Shown here piece by piece: positions 54,521 to 64,000 of a DNA stretch of 64,000 nucleotides. The notes beneath the pieces are model-generated. The model had not been told where the DNA came from. It did not search any database and saw nothing but the letters and a program-made list of their open reading frames with translations. Location: NCBI RefSeq assembly GCF_901933205.1, contig NC_044596.1:4404001-4468000 (forward strand), read 5' to 3'. The DNA is from Camarhynchus parvulus (taxonomy: Eukaryota; Chordata; Aves; Passeriformes; Thraupidae). Numbering within the stretch: position 1 is the stretch's first letter; each line of letters starts with the position of its first letter. The translations under genes were made by a program, and so were the position numbers.

Positions 54521-57500
54521 GCACTGCAATCCATTAAAGATGAGTAAAACTGAAAAAAAAACCACCCCAGGGAATAAAAGCAAAATAGGGGTATTAGTTC
54601 AGCTAATAACATTTTAGAGGCTATTTGGAAACTTCTCACCTTGTAAATCACTTAAACACTGGGGCAAACCCCACTCTGCTGCCTTGCACGGCTCAGAATC
54701 CTGGAAAAAAACTCACAGTGAGCTCCTCTAACAGCTCCCAGAACCAAATGCAGCAGAAACAATTTGGCTGCTGCCCCTAAAAGAGAGTTACAAGAAACCA
54801 CCCGAGCTCATTCTGCTCCTTTGTGCCATTGTTGCACGTTTGGAACCTGATTAAAGCCATCTGCAGGCATCTGGTGACAGCAGCCACTTTCTTTTTCTAA
54901 ATAAATCTGCAAGAAGCAAAAAAAAAACCCAAAAAAAACCTAATCCGGGGGCCAGGAGAGGTGCTGGGTGTTCAACCCTGCAATGATGCTGCTTTTATTT
55001 GTCCAAAAGGTGATTCCAGAATAAATAAGAGAGCACAAAGTGCTGGCAATCATCTGCCAGGACAGGTGGGAAGCTCAGATTTTTTCACTCATTCCTTCCT
55101 CCCCCTCCTGGGAACGGCAGAAGTGAAGCACAGAACCACTGGGAATCGGTGTCACATTCAATAAAAGCACATTTGGGGTTTTTTTAAACCATTTTTTTGC
55201 AACACTGTAGGAAAATATGGATAAAATAACCCAAATCCTGGCTTTTTTTTTGTTGTTCCTGGTGGAAAAAATCACTTCCCTCTGCTTTTCCTGGTGAATT
55301 CCAAGGAGCCAGAGAAGGCACCAAACTCCTTTTGGGTTGGTTGGGAGGGAAATTTATGACACCACCAAAAGCCTTGGCCTCTTCCAAGAGCTGGAATTCC
55401 AAACTCTGCACAAAGGGCTGCACATGTGTCTTCTATTCACATTCCTGAAGATCCCTGGGAATGGAGCAGGGTTTGGAAATAATCATGGAAAAGGCAAAGA
55501 GGAGGTGAAATCCTTCAGTCCACAAAGGGATGAGTTGTTGTGTGGTTGCACTGCCATGTGAGTTTAAAGGTTTTAAAGTATTGAGTTTAAAGATTTTAAA
55601 ATTTAACGTACTGAGTTTAAAGATTTTAAAATTTAAAGTTTTGAGTTTGAAGTTTTTTAAAATTTGAAGTATTTTAAAGATGAAATTTGAGTATTCTTAT
55701 TGAATATGAATATTCTGATTGAGCCAAGCTCAGTTTCTCATTGGAGAGATGAATAAAAGTGACTAAAACCTCAAGGAGCTGCATTTTTAACTTTCACCTC
55801 TTGGACCTCAGCTTCAAAACTCCATTTCCAGGTGAAATATTGTCTCTACATTCCTTAGAGTCGCTGAAAACAAACAAAATCCACATCCTACAGATGCCTG
55901 AAAAGGTGGGAATTTCTATTTAATCATCCAGGATGTTAAAAAGAATTGTTAAATTGCTATTTATGTCATAGCTCAGCTTTCTAAAAGTTAATTTCTCCAT
56001 TTAGTCCAGCACATAAAACCCCTTCTCCCCTCTCTTTCCATCCACGTTTTATTTTTGGGATGGCTTTGGGAAGGGTCAATAAGCTGGGAAACAGGAGCTG
56101 AAGGATGATCTGAGCATTAAAACAATTCACAGCATTCCTGAACAACTCCAGGGCTCCTGGAGCAGCCCAAAGGGAAGGAATTCCCAGAAATTCCCTGCTG
56201 CAATTCCCAGAAATTCCCTACTGCAATTCCCAGCATTTCCCCGCCTCTTCCATCTGGAGAAGCCCGAAGCAATTACAGCAAAACCCCACATTTGGAATGA
56301 TGAGCCTGGAGCAGGAATTAGAACAGGCTGGGAGCTGATTCTGACTGCTAAAAAGTTCTAATTTCACTTTAGAAAGTTCTAATTTCACTTTAGAAAGTTC
56401 TAATTTCACTTTTCAAGCAGCTTGGCACAACCCAGGAATTCCCAAAGAATTCTGTGTCCACAGAGGGGACAAGAGCAGAGGGGGTGGTGTCCCAAATCCT
56501 GAGGTTTTCCACCCAAATTTCCCTCCTGGAACAGCTCAGAGCAGGTGGGAGAGGAGCTTTAAGGGCACAAAATCAGCAGCACTGACTCCAAATCTGATGG
56601 AAATTCACTTTTTTTTGTGCCTCCCATCCCCAAACTGTTGGGATTCACCCCAAACTCAGCATCTTTTGTTTCCTTTCACTCTTCCCACTGCCCAGGGAAT
56701 AATGAACCAGGGACAGGTGAAACCAAATCACCCCAAGGTGACAAAGCAGGAGCAGAGATCAGCATTCAGATTCCTTCTTTCCTTCCCTCAGATTCCTACT
56801 TTTTTTGGCATTCCTTTAAATCACAACCAGCCATGCAAATCCCAAATTTTCCAGCCTGCTGGAAGCAGTTTTGCTTTTCCCCACACTCTTGAACCATTAT
56901 TATCCCACTGAGCACATCCCATTTATCAGGAAAACACAGAGTTGAGCTTCACAGCAACACTTCACAGATGATGGATTCAAATACCAAAAATCAGCATTTT
57001 CACAGGGGAAATACCACTCCAATCCCATCCAGCTTCCCAATAACAACAAAACCCAGCATCACTTTGGGCTTGATCACCTTAAAGGGCTTTTCCAGTTTCA
57101 ACCATTCTATGACTGAGCGCAGAGCTGGGGATGTTGTGACCTCGAGCACCCTCAGCATTCCCAAATTTTGTCTCCAAAAGAGGAACTGCAGTGCAATGAA
57201 CCCCATGGCATGGGGAGGAGGGGGAAGTTTGGCAGCTGCAGCACCTCGGGCTCCTGTGGCAGCGGTGGAATCCCTTTGTGACAGACACAAAGAGGGATTA
57301 CAGCACGCAGCCAGCACTTGCTGACTTCTGGGGACTCCTCTGCTGCTCTTTTTGCAACAAAACTCAGCTCCACGCTGGTGAAATCCCTGCTGGAGTAGGA
57401 AGGAGCCCATCCTGCCAGCAGATCTGGTCACAGAGAGGTGGGAGAGGCCAGAAAACCCCAGTAGGCTGCGCCTGATGCTCTCCCCAGGAAAAAGAAAAGA

Positions 57501-60430
57501 GCATTAAAGAGGAGAGCACAATTCCACAGGCAGGGAAGGAGCCTCTGATTCCTTCAGGATCCCCAGACAAAAATCACACCAGGTTTTCACAGCCCTCTCC
57601 ATCATTTGCTTTGCCAATCAATTATTTGGGGGTTTTAACCCTAAATGAGTGAGGCAGAACTGCAGAAAATTTTCTGTGGGTTTTGGAACAGCAGCAAATT
57701 TTCTGTGGGTTTTACAACAGCAGAAATTTTTCTCTGGTTTTTACAACAGCAGAAAATTTTCTGTGGGTTTTATAAATAGGTAAAAAGGAAGAAATCACAG
57801 CCATTTATCCAATTTATCCCAGCACAACGTGGGTTTTGGTGTTTGATTTGTCTGCCCAGCAAAGCCCAAGGTGCTCAGTGGGATTTCTGTGCAGGATCCA
57901 TAAGAATTCCCACATTCCCACATGGAGAGAGCTGCTGTGCGCCCAGCTCTGGAAATAGAAAATCTCTGAGCCCTCCACTTGGACCCTGGGGCTCCACTAA
58001 GGGCTTCTGTGTTTTCTTGCCAACAAAGAATTAAGGGATTTACACATCCTCTTCCCCTGCTCAGCTGCTGGGCCTGGTTTGTGCTGGGAAATGCCAACCC
58101 ATGCAGCAATCCTTGCTCTTCTTCAGCGTCCAAACAGAGATCCGAAGTAAAAACTAAAAAAAAAAACCTAAAACTAAATTTGAAACTAGATTTGTAAAAA
58201 AAAATAAAATAAAACTAAAATTTGTCTTTTCAGCCCCAGCCTCACCCGAGGTTTGTGCCTTTATTTTTTGGTAGAAAATGAAGAATTTCACTCGTACAAA
58301 TCTACATTTCCCTGATGGAATGATTCCTGATTTGCATATTAGGCTGAAATATTTTTTTTTTAATTTGTGAATTGCAGGATGTGAGGGGTGCCTTTGTCCT
58401 GCCCCCAGGCCGAGGTGGAAGCAGGACCCTGATTTGTGAACTCTCAGGTTGTTAATCTTCCTTAAGAGCTGCAGATCAAGCCAGGCCCCATCCTGCAGCA
58501 TCTGTTATTTTAATAAATTATCCTCCTAAGAGGTTAAAGTTCATCCCTTCAATTTGTCCTCAGATGAAACAACAACAGGACAAGGAGAGGAAAAAAAAAG
58601 GGAGAGGTGAATTTGGGTTTGATGCCACAAAAAGCTGTTCCTAAACCCTTCTAATTTTAGGATAAACAGGATATTTCCTTCCTTATTCTGATTTATTTCC
58701 ACATTACCCAAACCAGCAGGTCCAACCACCATGGGAAGTGCAGGAGAAGAACAGAAAAAATTCCAAAGGAGATTTTTTTTTTTCCCCCCTCCTTGCTGTT
58801 TCCACTCTCCATCATGAATATTTTATTTCCTCCAAATAAACTCTGCTGAGCAGGATCTCCATCCCTGCTCTGCTTCAGGTGAATTAACTATTCTTAGTTA
58901 AATAGATTTGCTTCTAGTCTTAGTCTGATGACAGATTAACTCCTGACTGGTGGGATTATGGATTTACCTCTGGAACTAAATCACTTTTGAATCTGAGTTC
59001 TAGCTATTAGCTCTTTCTGGCTCAGCTGAACAGCTTTTAGTGCCTCCTTTGTGTTTTTGAAAGAATGATTAAACATCATTAAATCCAAGCTCAGGGCTCT
59101 TTCTCACAACTCCAGGGAATAAACAGCTGATTTCAGGGGTTTTTTAAAGAATAGCAGAGTTTTACATGGATTTTTTTCCCAGCATAATTAATGCCATTCT
59201 AATAACGGCATTTTTTCAGCATAATTAATGCCATTTTCTTCTAAATCTAGAATATTTTTGTGGTCTACACCACTGCTCCCCCAACAATTATTTCCTTTAA
59301 AATCCAAGTTATTTAGAGATTCCAGCCTTGTGGGGGGATTCCTGAGGATGTGTTTTGGTGTTTTTTTTTTTCCTTTGGCATTTCAGTCAGCAAACTCCTT
59401 AAAACTGCCGCAAAAAACACCTCCTCAGTCAGAATCTTTCTTTAAATAGTCCATTTGTCACGACTGCCACGTTACACAAGGCACATTTCAGAGGAACCTG
59501 GAGCTGTCACATCCCTGGATTGCAGCTCTCTGTCTCCATTTGGAAAAGCAGCTGAAATCTGAATTACTGAGCCCAGCAGAGAGATGAGAGAAGTGCGAGC
59601 ACCGCGGGGAGGAACAAGAAAAGCTCCTGGTTTTCAGATGTTTTTTACTCCCTCAGCAAAGCCAGACTTCTCAGTGAATTGCAGCATAATTAGCTAATTA
59701 AAGGAACTCACCTAGCCAGTGTTCTTGCAAAAATCTCAAGGTAGGTCCCAACAATTTGCTGTTTTCTGTGGGATTTCAGCTGATTTGTCACCAGCTGGAG
59801 GTGTAACAGCTCACGTGCTCCTCATTATCATCTTGCAAGCTAAAAGCTCATTAACAACAATTAGGAAAAATATATAAACTTGGCAGCTTTGTGTTCTTTT
59901 CTGCCTACTACAGGCACTCCTTAATGCTGTTGCAAAAAGGGGATTTTTTTTTTTCCTTTCACAGCCAGCAGAACAGTGGGTTTTAATCTGAATTTCCCTC
60001 AGTGCACCAGGATATCAATTACAGCAAATAGATAAATAATCAGCTTTAGTTCACCTAAAATTCCATCTCAAAGACACTGGCAAAGGGCAGAACCTCACCT
60101 CCAGTATTATCTCCTCTCCTTTTTAATCTGTTTTGTTTTCATGGGGTGTTCTGGCTGCTCTGTGCTGGAATTCCCTGGCTCCTGAGCCACACAAACCTCA
60201 CCTGATCCATTTTGGAGCTAAAACCTCCCCAAACCCCAAAGTGAAGAGCATTTGTGGGCACACAGGGAAACATCAACCAACAACCGAGATATTCTCAGCT
60301 CTGAATGGGATTTTTAAATCATTTCTGTTCCACAATTTGGATTTGCTCGGCATCCTTAGGAGCAAAGGCTCATTAAGGGTTTGACACTAATGAGGGATCT
60401 CCTTCTTTCACTGGAATTCAAGGGGGGCTT
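54520..60430. other. Mostly unique sequence, with small repeats, no gene seen
   Basis: Only short arrays are visible: GAGTTTAAAGATTTTAAAAT at 55560-55680, TTCACTTTAGAAAGTTCTAA at 56345-56412 and AAATTTTCTGTGGGTTTT at 57662-57775. A CR1 3'-tail fragment lies near 57068-57112. No coding exon was recognised on either strand. Confidence 0.6.
57068..57112 (+). mobile_element. CR1 LINE 3'-tail fragment
   Basis: CTTGATCACCTTAAAGGGCT followed by TTTCCAGTTTCAACCATTCT and ATGACT matches the CR1 3' tail (GATGATCTTAAAGGTCTTTTCCAACC...ATTCTATGATTCT). Very short. Confidence 0.65.
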
Positions 60431-60434
60431 TTTT

Positions 60435-61180
60435 TCCAGAGAAGAGTCTGGGGTGGAAGGTTTGGGAAAGGGGTTTGGGAAGGGTGGAGGGGTTTGGGAA
60501 AGGGGGAAGATTTGGGGAAAGGTGAAGATTTGGAGAAAGGTGATGGGGTTTGGGAAAGGTGAAGGGATTTGGGAAAAGGTGAAGATTTTGGGGAAAGGGT
60601 GAAGGGAGTTTGGGAAAGGGAGAAAGGGATTTGGGAAAAGGTGAAGATTTTGGGGAAAGGGTGAAGGGAGTTTGGGAAAGGGAGAAAGGGATTTGGGAAA
60701 AGGTGAAGATTTTGGGGAAGGGTAAAGGGATTTGGGAAAAGGTGAAGGGGGTTTGGGAAAGGTGAAGATTTTGGGAAAGGTGGAGGGGTTTGGGAAAGGG
60801 AGAAAGGGATTGGGAAAGGGGAAGATTTTGGGAAAGGGGTTTGGGAAAGATGAAGATTTTGGGAAAGGGTGAAGGGATTTGGGAAGGGTTAAGAGTTTGG
60901 GAAAGGTGAAGATTTTGGGAAAGAGTGAAAGGGATTGGGAAAGGGGAAGATTTTGGGAAAAGTGTAGGGGGTTTGGGAAAGGGTAGAGGGGTTTGGGAAA
61001 GAGATTTGGGAAAGGGTGAAGGGGGTTTGGGAATGGGGAGGATTTTGGGAATGGGGAAGATTTTGGGAAAGGGTGAAAGGGCTTGGGAAGGGTAAAGGGG
61101 TTTGGGAAAGGATGAAAGGGCTTGGGAAAGGGTAAAAGGGTTTGGGAAAAGTGAAGGTGTGGTGAAAGGTGAAGGATTTA
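60435..61180. repeat. Minisatellite, GTTTGGGAAAGGTGAAGATT unit
   Basis: About 35 copies of 17-30 bp units with core TTTGGGAAAGGTGAAGATTT; purine-rich on the plus strand. 61180-63240 is unique, without recognised exons. Confidence 0.92.
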
Positions 61181-63239
61181 TGAATATCAAGCTGCTGAGA
61201 TAAAAACATCTCCCAACGTTTCATTCCCCAAGGGGAAAAAAAAAAACCCAAAACAAAACAAAAACAAACCCAGCAACAAACCCAAGCCTTGATGAAATAT
61301 TCAAGCTGAAAACCACAAATGTTGTTCAACAAAGTGAGAAAAGTTCTCATTCTCACCAATGAGGATTCCTGCACAAAGTAAAGGGTTGGAGGGGAGACCT
61401 TTGAAACAATCTTCCACTCCTCCCGACCTCAACCACTGCTCCCAGTTACAGGCAAAGTTGTCATACAACTTATTTATTATTTCTCTGTTTATTTTTTAAC
61501 AATTTTAAACCAAACCCCTCGGTTTTGTTTTGCCTCAGAGCTAGGGTCAATTTCAGAAAACCTTCCACGCTTCCCCAAAGTTAAAAACACCCAGGAAGGA
61601 ATCCACACTTACACACCAGCAGCTGAATTTGGTAGGATTTTTTAGAATTTTGTATTATTTGGAATTATTTTCATTTGTTAACTGTTCTAAATCGATCCAT
61701 TAACATCTTCTGAGGGCTGAGAAAACACTAAATTTCATTTTATGAGTCCCAGCAGCAGCCCTGTGACATTTCAGTAAAAAAACAGTTAAGAAAGGGAAAA
61801 AAAAAAAAAGGCCAAGAAAAACAGGATCTAAAAGGCATTTTCAGTCTTTCATACTGAATAAACGACTTTTGGTGCTGAGCAAGTGCTTCTTGTCACGTGT
61901 TCAGAGATGCTGAGACAACACAGAGCTGCTTAAAAATAATAATTAACGAGAGAGTGTGTTTAGCACTGAGGAAAATGACCTGTGATGTGGGCAGAGCTGC
62001 AGCAGCCACAAGAAATCCTCTGCAAAAAAAGACCAGACACCCAGAACCTGAATGTGCTTTTTTCTGTCCCCACTGAGCAATTGCCAGCAGTCCCTTCCCA
62101 ACCCAGCCCCAGCAACACGAGGCTGCTCCCAAATTTCTGCATCCTCACAAGCCTTGGACCACATGGAGCCGGAATCTCGGCAGGAATTGCAGCAAGGGAT
62201 TCCTCCCTAACAATCCTTGGCCACACAACAGCCAAAAAAAAAAAATCCCCAGTTTGGGTTTTTTTGGCTCTTTTCTAGCCCCTAACCCGTTGCATGTGTG
62301 ACTATTGTCCAAGCCTTGCTCCTGAACAAGCAAAATTCTCTTGTAACCAACCCAGCCTGCACAAAACCAGGAATTATTCCACGCTGGAAAAAAAAAAAAA
62401 ATCTGCCAACTTCAAAACGCCCTTTTCCACTTGGAGTCAGCTCGTATTCACTGGGAGAATGATCAGGGGAGGAATAAACGCACATTTATGGTTTGCTGAA
62501 AGCACAGAGACATCAAATGCTGCTCACACTTGGCACATCACCCCCAAATATCTGCACCCAGCCCGTTCTCAAGGCAATTAAAAACACCAAATAAAACCGT
62601 GAACGCTTTTGTTGCCTTCTCCTTTTTGGGTTTTTAAACATCACCCAACCTCTCTGACCCTGCATAAACCACAGGAGCCCCCCCAAGGCAGAGCAGCCAA
62701 ATTTTGGTGAAAATTCCACACGGGGCAGCTCCCAACACTTTACAGCAACACTCATTTAATCCAAATTTAATCCACACTGCTTGCATCCACGGGCAGTTTT
62801 TAATTCACAATTCCACCAGTTTATCCCCTCCCATCCTCCAGCTCTTTCTCCCATCCTCATTCCCACATCCCAGCCACATTTCCTCAGCTCTCAGCCCCCT
62901 CCACAACACTTTTTTTTTTTTTTGCTTCCAGCCCTACAAATCATCCCCTTTAATCCGCTGCTTTCTGCCTTTTTTTCCCCTCACAAAAACGCCTGAAAAT
63001 CCCAGGAAAAACCCCCGCTGAAATCCATCCGTTTTCCCTGGAATCTCCACCTCCATCCCTGGGCTCCAGGAGCATCTTCCCCGAGGCAGCAGAGCGTGAA
63101 AGGACCAAATTTCGCCTCGTTTCACGCCAGACGAGCCTAGCCACTCCAGGCATCTCTGCCCGACTAAAAACTACAGCAAAAAAAAACCCCAAAAAACTCC
63201 ACAAAGTAAAGAACAACTTCCCACTTTCCCAGCTCCAAC

Positions 63240-64000
63240 ATTTCGGGATAACGGGATGCTTTCCCCACGCCGTTCCACCCGCAGCTGTTCTGACACAAGG
63301 GATCAGGCTCGTTCCCTACGTGTAAAGCGATTAACGGGCGATTTTTTTCCTAAAATTCCCGCTGGATTCCCGTTTTTAAGGGCTCGGTTATCCCTGATCC
63401 GTGATCGTGGCAAAGGGGGATCCCCTTGGAGGTTTAAAAAGGGGGATTTCGGAGCAGTTTTGCTGCCAAACCCTCCCCCGGATTAAGTTCAGCTCTTCCC
63501 CCCTCTTGGGGACACAAACGCACGGCTTTTTAAGCTTGTTTTTTTTCCTAAATAAACACAAACCCGCACCGAATTCCCTCGTTTTCGTGCCCTTTTCCCG
63601 TTCCAGCTCAGCACGGAGGTTTAAAGGGAGTTTTTTAAGGTTTCCCCCCCCCTCCTCCCAGAAAAGCCACGACCCCCAGCACCCCCTCACGGTCCCGGCG
63701 AAGGGAAGGGGAGAGGGTCCCGGCAAGGAAGGGGTGGAAGGGGGGTTTGGGGGGATTTTAGGAAGAGGAGAATAAAAGGGGAATCGGGAGGTGGGAGTGG
63801 ATCCCGAGGATGAGGGGGGGAACGTGGAGAGCGGAGGATGTTCCCTCAACAAAGGCAAAGTTGCGGAGCCGCCGAGCCCGGCGCGGGGGTCCCGCCCGCA
63901 CACAAAGGCGGCGACCCCCGTGAGGGATGAGGGGGGAGCGGAACGGGGTCCGCCTCAGCCCCACCACGGAGGACGGCGGGGGGGGGGTCCCTTTGAGGGG
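63240..64000. promoter_or_regulatory. CpG-rich, promoter-like block at the right edge
   Basis: CpG content rises strongly from about 63240 and is highest at 63860-63990 (GGAGCCGCCGAGCCCGGCGC, GGCGGCGACCCCCGTGAGG). No protein-coding start with recognisable homology is seen. It could be the true transcription start of USP49 (minus, with long 5' introns) or the promoter of the next gene outside the window. Confidence 0.5.

Noticed and set aside
54043..54651. Hydrophobic Phe/Ser/Leu/Pro frame resembling a membrane protein
   Set aside because: It is the complement of a polypurine simple repeat.
57000..57431. Possible coding exon on the minus strand (143-codon frame)
   Set aside because: It overlaps a CR1 3' tail, shows no known protein similarity and lacks convincing splice sites.

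Overview
The window is vertebrate nuclear DNA, almost certainly from a bird and probably a songbird. It has spliced genes with GT-AG introns that encode close relatives of human proteins, CR1 LINE 3' ends, LTR families that I associate with passerines, CpG-rich promoters, short introns and very many minisatellites, as on an avian microchromosome. No bacterial, viral or CRISPR-type gene system is present.

Layout, left to right: TAF8 (minus, 5' part only, exons between 512 and 3847); a 16-kb gene-free interval made largely of tandem repeats; CCND3 (plus, 20054-31153, polyadenylation signal near 32534); BYSL (minus, 33477-37512), convergent with CCND3; MED20 (plus, 37645-40175), head-to-head with BYSL across 132 bp; TOMM6 (plus, 41074-42070); USP49 (minus, 43993-50192), convergent with TOMM6; then about 13 kb of USP49 upstream or intron sequence, ending in a CpG-rich block at 63.2-64 kb. 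The genes match those at human 6p21.1, but from memory of the human map the TOMM6-USP49 pair is inverted relative to MED20.

The genes have unrelated housekeeping or growth roles: TFIID (TAF8), Mediator head (MED20), G1 cyclin (CCND3), 40S ribosome biogenesis (BYSL), mitochondrial import (TOMM6) and a histone/splicing deubiquitinase (USP49). No shared pathway is implied beyond conserved linkage.

The most unusual signal is that several tandem arrays contain or abut exon boundaries. About ten 51-bp decoys of the MED20 exon 4 splice acceptor plus its first codons lie directly before the real exon. A roughly 180-bp module carrying the acceptor, 5'UTR and start codon of USP49 is repeated upstream of the real one, with another copy in the next intron. 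Also notable are a solo LTR inserted 6 bp past the BYSL exon 1 donor site, an apparent one-base homopolymer deletion in BYSL exon 2, and a CR1 3' end that forms the acceptor region of TOMM6 exon 2.
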